Positions 1 to 6,739 of a DNA stretch of 10,704 nucleotides are shown here, in pieces. A program made the translations under genes and the position numbers. The notes beneath the pieces are model-generated. The model made no database searches and was not told where the DNA came from. It was given only the letters and a program-made list of their open reading frames with translations. This DNA comes from Ga0074130 sp035565355 (GTDB lineage: Bacteria > Pseudomonadota > Gammaproteobacteria > Burkholderiales > Rhodocyclaceae). The DNA is taken from assembly GCA_035565355.1 (NCBI GenBank), contig DATMSM010000110.1, positions 1 to 10,704 on the forward strand. The letters are read 5' to 3'. Each line of letters opens with the position of its first letter. Positions within the stretch are counted from its first letter, which is position 1.

Positions 1-942
1 CTGCGCGCTGCGTGGCGTGCCGATCCGCCGGACATCGTACATATCGTCACGGAGGGCCCGCTCGGCATGTCGGCCCTGGGTGCGGCACGCGCACTCGGCC
101 TGCCGATGACCAGCTCCTTCCACACCAACTTCCATCGCTACAGCAAGCACTACGGCTTTGGCTGGCTGCGCGGCCTGATCGCCGGCCATCTGCGCAAGCT
201 GCACAACCGCACCGCCGCCACCTTCGTGCCGACCCAGGCGCTGGCCGCCGAACTGGGCGCCGACGGCTTCGCCAATCTGCGCGTGATGGCGCGCGGGGTG
301 GATACCCGCCTGTTCTCGCCGACGCGACGCAGCGCCGCCTTACGCAGCGACTGGAAGGTCAGCCACCACGGACTGGCCGTCCTTTACGTTGGCCGCCTCG
401 CCGCCGAAAAAAATCTGCGCGCGGTGGTCGCCGCCTTTGAAGCCATTGCCGCCCAGCGCACGGATGCCCGCCTGATCTTCGTCGGCGACGGCCCGATGAC
501 GGAAAAGCTGAGACAGCAGTGCCCGGAGGCCGTGTTCTGCGGCAGCCGGCGCGGCGAGGATCTGGCCGCCCACTATGCCTCGGGCGACCTCTTTCTCTTC
601 CCAAGCCTCACTGAAACTTTCGGCAACGTCACTACCGAAGCGCTGGCCAGCGGCCTGTGCGTGCTCGCCTATGCGCACGCCGCCGCCGCCGAAGTCATCG
701 TCAATGACGATAACGGTCTCACCGTGCCCGCCGGTGACGAAGCCGCGTATATCGAGGCCGCCAGCCTGCTCGCGGCACACCCTGAACGCATCGAGATCAT
801 CCGTGCGCGCGCCGCGCCGAGCATGCAGCATCTCGACTGGCACCTGATCGTGGAAACCTTTTCCAGCACCCTGATTGCTGTCGTCAAGAAGCACGCAAGG
901 AAACAACATGGCACGCACGACATCGCCCTGGCACCGGATTAA
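1..942 (+). CDS. Glycosyltransferase family 1 (GT4-type), 5' end outside window
   Basis: The reading frame is open from base 1, so the true start lies upstream; 313 codons are visible before the TAA at 940. The visible start falls in the N-terminal Rossmann domain (HIVTEGPLG, then SFHTNFHRY). The C-terminal GT-B domain has the linker YVGRLAAEKN (visible residues 129-138), the FVGDGP strand, and the nucleotide-sugar EX7E motif ETFGNVTTE (205-213). Such retaining GT4 enzymes transfer a sugar from a nucleotide-sugar to an acceptor at the cytoplasmic membrane face. The overall pattern resembles lipid glycosyltransferases of the Agt/SQD2/mannosyltransferase type, but the acceptor cannot be read from sequence. 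Its last 35 bases overlap the downstream PAP2 phosphatase gene, indicating translational coupling and a shared lipid-related role. Family call is certain; glycolipid synthesis is inference. Confidence 0.9.
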   Translation: MRAAWRADPPDIVHIVTEGPLGMSALGAARALGLPMTSSFHTNFHRYSKHYGFGWLRGLIAGHLRKLHNRTAATFVPTQALAAELGADGFANLRVMARGVDTRLFSPTRRSAALRSDWKVSHHGLAVLYVGRLAAEKNLRAVVAAFEAIAAQRTDARLIFVGDGPMTEKLRQQCPEAVFCGSRRGEDLAAHYASGDLFLFPSLTETFGNVTTEALASGLCVLAYAHAAAAEVIVNDDNGLTVPAGDEAAYIEAASLLAAHPERIEIIRARAAPSMQHLDWHLIVETFSSTLIAVVKKHARKQHGTHDIALAPD

Positions 943-1438
943 CGCGCTCGACCTGGCGCTGTGCCTGAAATTCAACCGGGTCAGCCGCTACGCGCTGCTG
1001 TGCTGGTTCTTCCGCATCGTCAGCCGGCTCGGTAACGGCGTCTTCTGGTACAGCCTGATGTCGGTGATGATCGTGGTCGATGGCCAGGCGGCACTCCCCA
1101 CCGTGACCCGCATGATCCTGTCCGGGCTGGCCTGTCTGGCCATCTACAAATACCTTAAAACCCGCACCTCACGGCCGCGCCCCTACCAGGTCTACACCGC
1201 CATCGCCGCCGCCGCGCCGGCACTCGACCGCTTCAGTTTTCCGTCGGGCCATACCCTGCATGCGGTCTGCTTCAGCCTCATCGCCTGCAGCACCTACCCG
1301 CAACTAGCGCCAGTCCTGTGGCCGTTCACCGCGCTGGTGGCGATTTCCCGCCCCATACTCGGACTGCATTATCCCAGCGATGTGCTCGCCGGCGCGCTGA
1401 TCGGGATCAGCATCGCCGGACTCTCCCTCCTGTTTTAA
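908..1438 (+). CDS. PAP2-family membrane lipid phosphatase
   Basis: A 176-residue integral membrane protein with the complete acid phosphatase signature. It has KX6RP (K84, R91-P92), PSGH (P112-H115, with the catalytic-assisting His), and SRX5HX3D (S147, R148, nucleophile H154, D158). Hydrophobic segments flank these motifs. The family dephosphorylates phosphatidic acid, phosphatidylglycerophosphate, undecaprenyl pyrophosphate or related lipids. I chose the ATG at 908 because AAGGA lies six bases upstream (897-901); the TTG at 875 would add 11 residues without a better ribosome site. The gene overlaps the glycosyltransferase by 35 bases and ends just before an intrinsic terminator, so the two form the tail of one operon. 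A role producing diacylglycerol for the neighbouring transferase is plausible; an undecaprenyl pyrophosphatase role is an alternative. Confidence 0.9.
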   Translation: MARTTSPWHRINALDLALCLKFNRVSRYALLCWFFRIVSRLGNGVFWYSLMSVMIVVDGQAALPTVTRMILSGLACLAIYKYLKTRTSRPRPYQVYTAIAAAAPALDRFSFPSGHTLHAVCFSLIACSTYPQLAPVLWPFTALVAISRPILGLHYPSDVLAGALIGISIAGLSLLF

Positions 1439-1466
1439 GCCGCGCCTCCCTGCTGAAAGCCGCAGC

Positions 1467-1495
1467 GCGCGCCGTGCTCACGGCGCGCTTTTTTT
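1467..1495 (+). terminator. Intrinsic terminator after glycosyltransferase-PAP2 operon
   Basis: A 10-bp perfect inverted repeat, GCGCGCCGTG (1467-1476) and CACGGCGCGC (1479-1488), is followed directly by seven T residues (1489-1495). The two-base gap means the innermost pairs probably open into a four-base loop. The last T is also the first base of the convergent gene's stop codon complement. No T-run exists on the minus side, so it is directional. Confidence 0.9.
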
Positions 1496-2361
1496 CAATT
1501 CGATTCTGAAGTGTCGACAAACACATTCATCGGCAAGGCCAGGCGCGAGCGCAGGGCCTTCAGGGGCTGATCCGCGATGGCCGCCTGCGCAAGATGGCGC
1601 GCTGGGTTGGCCTCCCATTCCGGCCGCTCGCCGGCGATCAGGCTGTTGATCTGCGGCAGGCGGCGTACGGTATGGTCAAGATAATGATTGAAGCGGCGCA
1701 GCATGCGTCTGTCGGCCACACGGCCAGCGGCGTATGCCGCTGCAGGCAGCTTGCTGAAGCGCAGCAGCTGATCAGCACGCGCCAGGGTCGAGATCAGGCG
1801 CTCCGCTTCGGCGGACGCACAGCCGAAGGTTTCTTCCAGGTAGGCCCGTATCGTGCCTTGCTCGCGCTTGAGCAAAGCCCCCGGCGTGGCAAACAGTTGC
1901 GGCCGGACATGGTGATCGAGCGCCCATTCGCAACTCGCATGCGTTGCCACCGGAATGTCAGCCCAGACGTTTTCATGGGCGGGCACGAAATGGTTGTGGG
2001 CAAAAATATCCGTGAGCAGATGGCTGGCGTAACCCAGCGCCAGGGCGCGTGCCTCGTCGCTGCCGGCTTTTTCGATCTGCATGGCGGCCAGCTCCCACTC
2101 ATGGCTATCGCCAAATTGCCCCGAGCGTGCAATCCCGCGCACCAGCGCCAGATCCGGCAGACAGGCGCCGGCCATGACCAGAGCTGGCAACCTGAGGGCG
2201 GCGGCGCGAAAGCGCGGATCGGCCAAGGGCACCAGCCACAACAGCGATTGCGCAAACCACACATGCGTGTAAAGACCCCAGGCACAAGCATCACTGGCCG
2301 TCAGCAGCAGGGGCGGCAAGCAGAACAGAAAACGGAGTTTACGCAGTCGATTCGTCTTCAT
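1495..2361 (-). CDS. Secreted zinc-dependent phospholipase C-like protein
   Basis: 288 residues, matching the zinc-dependent phospholipase C / S1-P1 nuclease-like fold (PF00882 type). A signal peptide is clear: basic N-terminus (KTNRLRKLR), hydrophobic core (11-22), and A25-C26-A27, a signal peptidase I site. Cleavage there leaves W28 as the first mature residue, as in Bacillus cereus and Clostridium perfringens phospholipases C, where Trp1 binds zinc. Other candidate ligands in order are H33, D70 (CLPD), H87, H114 and D118 (HLLTD), H124, H141 and E145 (HASCE). The H-X3-D, D-X5-H and H-X3-E spacings match the family. It lacks the C-terminal C2-like domain of alpha-toxin. The ATG has only a weak GGAAG site nine to ten bases upstream. 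The gene is divergent from the EAL-CBS-GGDEF gene. Likely a periplasmic or secreted phospholipase; substrate unknown. Confidence 0.82.
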   Translation of the reverse strand: MKTNRLRKLRFLFCLPPLLLTASDACAWGLYTHVWFAQSLLWLVPLADPRFRAAALRLPALVMAGACLPDLALVRGIARSGQFGDSHEWELAAMQIEKAGSDEARALALGYASHLLTDIFAHNHFVPAHENVWADIPVATHASCEWALDHHVRPQLFATPGALLKREQGTIRAYLEETFGCASAEAERLISTLARADQLLRFSKLPAAAYAAGRVADRRMLRRFNHYLDHTVRRLPQINSLIAGERPEWEANPARHLAQAAIADQPLKALRSRLALPMNVFVDTSESN

Positions 2362-2430
2362 GCCGCCGCATCTTCCGCGCGCGGCATGACCGTTACGTGA
2401 TGTGTGCGTGAAGTTTTGTTTTCAGCACTT

Positions 2431-2462
2431 CTGTCATGTGACTGTAATGCGCGCTGTTTAGT
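2431..2462 (+). promoter_or_regulatory. Putative PhoB box and promoter of the EAL-CBS-GGDEF gene
   Basis: Two heptamers, CTGTCAT (2431-2437) and CTGTAAT (2442-2448), stand four bases apart (GTGA), giving the 11-bp period of the PhoB binding box (CTGTCAT-N4-CTGTCA[CT]). A -10-like TTTAGT (2457-2462) follows eight bases later, close to the phoA-type arrangement where the box replaces the -35 element. A further CTGTTTA (2454-2460) is 12 bases on from the second unit. The expected transcript start lies near 2469, leaving a leader of about 27 bases. The same 134-bp region also holds the start of the divergent phospholipase gene, for which I see no clear promoter. Confidence 0.55.
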
Positions 2463-2495
2463 CTCTCGGTTTCGCAAGACGACATACACAGCAGC

Positions 2496-4367
2496 ATGAC
2501 ACCCATTCCCGTACTCGACTCCATTCCCGCCGGAGCGTGGGCAAACCCGCTTGCACAATTTCCGTTTGAGGCGCCCGTTGATCGCACCGAACTGTTGCAG
2601 CGCATCCTGCGCGACAACAGCCTGTCCGTTGTCTTTCAGCCGGTGCTGGACATGCACGGTCGCAAGTACATGGGTTACGAAGCGCTGATCCGCGGCCCCA
2701 AGGATGGCCCGCTGCACAGTCCCGCCGCCCTCTTCGAAGCCGCGCGCCAGGCCAATCTCAGGCGCGAGCTCGAGCATGCCTGCCGCGCCGCAGCCATCCG
2801 CGAATTCGGCCGCCTGCGCGCGCAACAGCTGGCACCCGACTGCAAGCTCTTCATTAATCTCAGCGCCAGCATGCTCGGCGATCCTGTGCTGATGCACGAC
2901 GACATGCTGCAATCCATGGCATCCCAGGGCTTGCGTCCGGACCAGATCGTCATCGAGATCACCGAGAACCAGAAGGTCACCGACTTCTCCATCTTCCGCG
3001 AAGTGCTGGCGAAATATCGCCGCCTCGGCTACCGCTTCGCCATCGACGACCTCGGGGAGGGCTTCTCCAACCTGCGCATGTGGTCGGAGATCCGCCCCGA
3101 GTTCGTCAAGATCGACCGTCACTTCATCTCCGGCATTGCCAACGACGTGCTCAAGTTCCGCCTGGTGCGCGCCATGGTTGAAATCGCCGAAGCCTGCCAC
3201 GCCACCCTGATTGCCGAAGGCATCGAGGAGGAATCGGAGTTCGCCACCATCCGCGACCTGGGCATACGTTGCGGCCAGGGCTATCTGATCTGCCGCCCGC
3301 AAGCCCTGCCGGCGCCGGAGCCCAGTTCGTCCATCCTGCACCTGCTGGATGCCGGGCGCATCACGGTATTCCCGCAAGGCAGCGGCAGCAGCCAGTGCGC
3401 CACCGTCGCGCCGCTGCTGAAGCGCGTGCTACCGGTCGCGCCCGATCTCGACAACGATACGGTGTTCGCACGTTTTGAAGCCGAGCCCGGGCTGCACGCC
3501 CTGCCCGTGGTCGAAGCCGGCCGGCCGGTCGGCATGATCAATCGCCACACCCTGATCGAGCGTTTCGCGCGCCTCTACCAGCGAGAACTCTACGGCAAGC
3601 GTCCCTGTTCGCTGTTCATGGACGCCCATCCCCTGATCGTTGAATGCGACGCATCGATCGGCGAGATCGGCACCCTGCTCGGCTCAGCCCAGCGCCACCA
3701 GATCTATGACGGCTTCATCCTGACCGAGCAAGGGCGTTACGCCGGCGTGGCCGACACCCAGGACCTGATGGTCCAGATCAGCGACATGCAGATGCGTTCG
3801 GCGCGCTACGCCAATCCGCTGACGCAGTTGCCCGGCAACGTGCCGGTCAACGAACACATGGACAGGCTGATCGAGAACAACGCGCCTTTCGTCGCCTGTT
3901 ATGTGGACATCGATCATTTCAAGCCCTACAACGATGCCTACGGCTACCGTCGCGGCGATGAGATCATCCAGCTACTGGGCAGCATCCTTACCGATGTGTG
4001 CGACGAGCGCATCGACTTCGTCGGCCATATCGGCGGCGACGATTTCGTGCTGCTGATGCAAAGCGGCGACTGGCAAATGCGTTGCGAGTCCATTCTGCAA
4101 CGCTTCGCCGAGGAAACCCTGCGTCATGTCGATGATGACGACAGGCATCGTGGCGGCCTCAGCGGCGAGGACAGGCGCGGCAACCCGACCTTTCATGCGC
4201 TGCCCTCGCTATCAATCGGCAGCATCGTCGTCGAAGCAAACCAGTACGCTTCCCACAACGAAATTGCCGCCTGCCTGGCCGAAGCCAAGCGCCAGGCCAA
4301 GAAGGCCCCGGGCAACCATCACTTCATTGAACGCCGCAAGCCGGCACGCCCTGTCATGGCGGTGTAA
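2496..4367 (+). CDS. EAL-CBS-GGDEF cyclic-di-GMP phosphodiesterase/cyclase protein
   Basis: 623 residues, cytosolic, no membrane segment. The EAL domain (about 35-275) keeps the catalytic set: E62 of EAL, N121, E154 and E157 (EITE), D184-D185 (DDLG), K205, E241, E244 and Q261. It should therefore hydrolyse c-di-GMP to pGpG. A CBS pair (about 295-430) follows, a module that usually binds adenine nucleotides and could sense energy state. The GGDEF domain (about 435-615) has PLTQLP, VDIDHFKPYND (metal Asp D471) and the signature GGDDF (513-517), where the second acidic residue is Asp instead of Glu. The RxxD inhibitory site is missing (ERID in that place). Cyclase activity is thus uncertain; the domain may instead bind GTP and tune the EAL domain. 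No good Shine-Dalgarno precedes the ATG. A Pho-box-like repeat lies upstream. Confidence 0.93.
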   Translation: MTPIPVLDSIPAGAWANPLAQFPFEAPVDRTELLQRILRDNSLSVVFQPVLDMHGRKYMGYEALIRGPKDGPLHSPAALFEAARQANLRRELEHACRAAAIREFGRLRAQQLAPDCKLFINLSASMLGDPVLMHDDMLQSMASQGLRPDQIVIEITENQKVTDFSIFREVLAKYRRLGYRFAIDDLGEGFSNLRMWSEIRPEFVKIDRHFISGIANDVLKFRLVRAMVEIAEACHATLIAEGIEEESEFATIRDLGIRCGQGYLICRPQALPAPEPSSSILHLLDAGRITVFPQGSGSSQCATVAPLLKRVLPVAPDLDNDTVFARFEAEPGLHALPVVEAGRPVGMINRHTLIERFARLYQRELYGKRPCSLFMDAHPLIVECDASIGEIGTLLGSAQRHQIYDGFILTEQGRYAGVADTQDLMVQISDMQMRSARYANPLTQLPGNVPVNEHMDRLIENNAPFVACYVDIDHFKPYNDAYGYRRGDEIIQLLGSILTDVCDERIDFVGHIGGDDFVLLMQSGDWQMRCESILQRFAEETLRHVDDDDRHRGGLSGEDRRGNPTFHALPSLSIGSIVVEANQYASHNEIAACLAEAKRQAKKAPGNHHFIERRKPARPVMAV

Positions 4368-4406
4368 CCGCCCCTTCACAGGCGGGTAACACGATCCGCC
4401 GAGAAT
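4351..4406 (+). promoter_or_regulatory. Possible PhoB-type repeat ladder and promoter of olsB
   Basis: Four heptamers occur at exact 11-base steps: CTGTCAT (4351), GTGTAAC (4362), CCTTCAC (4373) and GGGTAAC (4384). Compared with CTGTCA[CT] they match at 7, 5, 5 and 4 of 7 positions. A -10-like GAGAAT (4401-4406) begins ten bases after the last unit. The first unit lies inside the end of the EAL-CBS-GGDEF coding region. Only the first repeat is strong, so this is tentative; ornithine lipid synthesis is PhoB-controlled in rhizobia, which makes the site reasonable. Confidence 0.35.
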
Positions 4407-4439
4407 GCCTCGCATGAATCATGCCCCAAGGAGAGGCAC

Positions 4440-5210
4440 ATGCTGGACCTTCAAGGCGAGAACCGGAGCACCCTTGCACCGGCGCACACTTCCTCCCAAG
4501 CCACCCGCTACAGCGTCGAACTGGCCCGCACGGCCGAAGATATTCTCGAAGCCCAGCGCCTGCGCTACCGCGTCTTTGCCGAAGAGCTCGGCGCCCGCCT
4601 GAATCCGCGCATTGCCGGCGTGGACAGCGACATCTACGATCCCTACTGCGAACATCTGATCGTGCGCGACGAAGCCGCGGACAAGATCGTCGGCACCTAT
4701 CGCATCCTGAGCCCGGAGGCCGCCGCCCGCGTCGGCAACTACTATTCGGAAAACGAATTCGACCTGATCCGCCTGCATCCATTGCGCGGCAAGATCGTCG
4801 AGGTCGGCCGCTCCTGCATACACCCGGACTACCGCAATGGTGCCATCATCAGCCTGCTCTGGAGCAAGCTGGCCGAGTACATGCTGAGCCACGGCCATGA
4901 CTATCTGATCGGCTGCGCCAGCATCGGCATGGCCGACGGCGGCCACAATGCCGCCAATCTGTTCGTGCAGCTGATCGACGACTACATCGCACCACCCGAA
5001 TACCGCGTCTTCCCGCGCCACCCCCTGCCTTTCGAGAAACTCGTCACCGGAACCAAGGCGGCAATCCCGCCGCTGGTCAAGGGTTACTTACGCGCCGGCG
5101 CCTACGTCTGCGGCGAGCCGGCCTGGGATCCGGACTTCAACACCGCCGACCTTTTCCTGCTGCTGCCCATGGAACGCATCAGCAAGCGCTACGCCCGACA
5201 CTTCCTCTAA
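4440..5210 (+). CDS. olsB: OlsB-like L-ornithine N-alpha-acyltransferase (GNAT fold)
   Basis: 256 residues, matching the acyl-ACP-using GNAT branch (PF13444 type) that contains OlsB. OlsB joins a 3-hydroxyacyl chain from acyl carrier protein to ornithine, forming lyso-ornithine lipid, the precursor of a phosphorus-free membrane lipid. Visible signatures are RYRVFAEELG (42-51), IVGTYRIL (83-90), EVGRSCIHPDYRNG (121-134) and EPAWDPDFNTADLF (226-239). The start is well supported: AAGGAGAGG (4428-4436) just upstream of the ATG. Usual partners are OlsA O-acyltransferases; none is seen beside it, so the second acylation must be encoded elsewhere. It lies 72 bases after the EAL-CBS-GGDEF gene and converges on glmM. 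Alternative: another N-acyl amino acid synthase of the same fold, with a different amine acceptor; older annotation calls such proteins hemolysin-like. Confidence 0.8.
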   Translation: MLDLQGENRSTLAPAHTSSQATRYSVELARTAEDILEAQRLRYRVFAEELGARLNPRIAGVDSDIYDPYCEHLIVRDEAADKIVGTYRILSPEAAARVGNYYSENEFDLIRLHPLRGKIVEVGRSCIHPDYRNGAIISLLWSKLAEYMLSHGHDYLIGCASIGMADGGHNAANLFVQLIDDYIAPPEYRVFPRHPLPFEKLVTGTKAAIPPLVKGYLRAGAYVCGEPAWDPDFNTADLFLLLPMERISKRYARHFL

Positions 5211-5227
5211 AACTGGCACACCAGACG

Positions 5228-5256
5228 AAAAAACGGCCCGCATAAAGCGGGCCGTT
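5228..5256 (-). terminator. Intrinsic terminator of glmM, facing olsB
   Basis: A perfect 10-bp stem, AACGGCCCGC (5232-5241) and GCGGGCCGTT (5247-5256) with a five-base loop, is followed on the minus strand by six T residues (5233-5228). It ends the folP-glmM transcript 37 bases after the glmM stop. On the plus strand only TTCTC follows, so for olsB the same hairpin would be a weak terminator at best. Confidence 0.88.
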
Positions 5257-5292
5257 CTCGATGGTGCTGTCAGTGCTTGAGTGCTGCAGTGC

Positions 5293-6660
5293 TCAGCCAC
5301 TGGTCGCGGCGCGCGCGCTCGCGGCAATCGCCTCGGCGTGCGCCAGCACGTCCTTCTCGTTCTCACCTTCGACCATCACGCGCAACAGCGGCTCCGTCCC
5401 GGACGGACGCAGGAGCACGCGACCCGTGCCGTCCAAGTCCTGCTCCGCCTGCAAGCGGGCGGCCGCGATGCCCGGATCGGACTTCCAGTCAAAGCCCAGT
5501 GGCAAACGCACATTGATCAGCTTTTGCGGATACATGTGGAGATCGACACAGGCTTGCGCCAGCGTCTCGCCGCCCTGGCGCAATGCCGCCAGCACCTGTA
5601 GCGCGGCGATGATGCCGTCGCCGGTGGTGTGCTTGTCGAGGCAGATGATATGGCCGGAGTTCTCGCCGCCCAGATGCCAGCCCTTCTCCTTCATCAGCTC
5701 CAGCACATAGCGGTCGCCGACCTTGGCACGCGCGAAGGCCACGCCGAGCCGGCCGAGCGCATGCTCGAAACCGAGGTTGCTCATCAAGGTCCCCACCAGG
5801 CCGCTGACCCGGCCCTGCTGCACGGCCTGACGTGCGATGACGTAGAGCAGCTTGTCGCCGTCATACACCTCGCCTGCCGCATCGACCATCACCAGACGGT
5901 CGCCGTCGCCATCGACCGCAATGCCGATATCGGCCTTGTGTTCCAGCACCGCGCGGCGCAGTGCGTCCGGCGCAGTGGCGCCGACGCCATCGTTGATGTT
6001 GAGGCCGTTGGGGCTGTTACCTATGCTGATGACTTCGGCGCCCAGCTCGTGAAAGACCGAGGGAGCCACCGTATAAGCGGCGCCGTGCGCGCAGTCCACC
6101 ACGATCTTGAGCTTGCGCAGATCGAGATCACTGGGGAAGGTACTCTTGCAGAATTCGATGTAGCGGCCGGCGGCGTCGGCAATTCGCACGGCGCGGCCGA
6201 GCTTGGCGGACTCCTGACAGCCCATGGGCTGGTCGATGCGTTCCTCGATCTCCAGCTCCACCGCATCCGGCAGCTTGGTGCCTTGCGCCGAAAAGAACTT
6301 GATACCGTTGTCGTCGTAGGGGTTGTGCGAGGCGGAGATGACGACGCCGGCTTGCAGGCGCAGCGCACGTGTGAGATAGGCCACCGCGGGCGTCGGCAAT
6401 GGCCCGCACAGCATGACGTCGACCCCTGCCGCCGAAAAGCCTGCCTCCAGCGCCGCTTCCAGCATATAGCCGGATACGCGCGTGTCCTTGCCGATCAGCA
6501 CGGCGGACCTGTCCGTGTCCTTGAGATGGCCGCGCGCCTCCAGGTTATGTGCCAGCGTCATGCCGGCCGCATAGCCGAGGCGCATGATGAACTCGGGGGT
6601 AATCGGGGCTGCGCCTACGCGACCGCGCACTCCGTCGGTGCCGAAATACTTGCGACTCAT
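5293..6660 (-). CDS. glmM: Phosphoglucosamine mutase
   Basis: 455 residues, near the usual length of about 445. GlmM converts glucosamine-6-phosphate to glucosamine-1-phosphate, feeding UDP-GlcNAc for peptidoglycan and lipopolysaccharide. The start MSRKYFGTDGVRG is typical. The catalytic phosphoserine is S111 in ISASHNPYDDNG (109-119). Mg2+ is bound by D250, D252 and D254 (DGDGDR). The sugar loop is GENSG (332-336), and the phosphate loop is RPSGTEP (418-424). The frame stays open far upstream into folP, but the ATG at 6660 gives the canonical N-terminus, with AAGGGA ten bases before it. It lies 79 bases after folP with no terminator between, so the two are probably co-transcribed. A downstream terminator closes the unit. 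Confidence 0.97.
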   Translation of the reverse strand: MSRKYFGTDGVRGRVGAAPITPEFIMRLGYAAGMTLAHNLEARGHLKDTDRSAVLIGKDTRVSGYMLEAALEAGFSAAGVDVMLCGPLPTPAVAYLTRALRLQAGVVISASHNPYDDNGIKFFSAQGTKLPDAVELEIEERIDQPMGCQESAKLGRAVRIADAAGRYIEFCKSTFPSDLDLRKLKIVVDCAHGAAYTVAPSVFHELGAEVISIGNSPNGLNINDGVGATAPDALRRAVLEHKADIGIAVDGDGDRLVMVDAAGEVYDGDKLLYVIARQAVQQGRVSGLVGTLMSNLGFEHALGRLGVAFARAKVGDRYVLELMKEKGWHLGGENSGHIICLDKHTTGDGIIAALQVLAALRQGGETLAQACVDLHMYPQKLINVRLPLGFDWKSDPGIAAARLQAEQDLDGTGRVLLRPSGTEPLLRVMVEGENEKDVLAHAEAIAASARAATSG

Positions 6661-6739
6661 AAATTCAAGATCCCTTCGTCCGAAGAAAGGAATAAGCGTA
6701 GCGAGCGGGTGGAGGGCAAGGCGCACAGCGCGCAGTAGC

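Noticed and set aside
1594..2400. A 268-codon plus-strand frame opposite the phospholipase gene
   Set aside because: The minus-strand protein has a signal peptide and complete zinc ligand set; the plus frame has neither domain nor ribosome site.
2358..3377. A 339-codon minus-strand frame opposite the EAL domain
   Set aside because: Antisense shadow of a well-supported EAL-CBS-GGDEF gene.
4368..4385. CCGCC/GGCGG hairpin after the EAL-CBS-GGDEF gene
   Set aside because: Only five base pairs and no T-run, so not a convincing terminator; the region fits better as the olsB promoter.
5267..5290. CTGTCAG near the glmM end as another Pho half-site
   Set aside because: No second heptamer at the 11-base step and no gene to serve in that orientation.
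5629..6738. A 369-codon plus-strand frame opposite glmM
   Set aside because: Antisense shadow of glmM with no recognisable motif or ribosome site.
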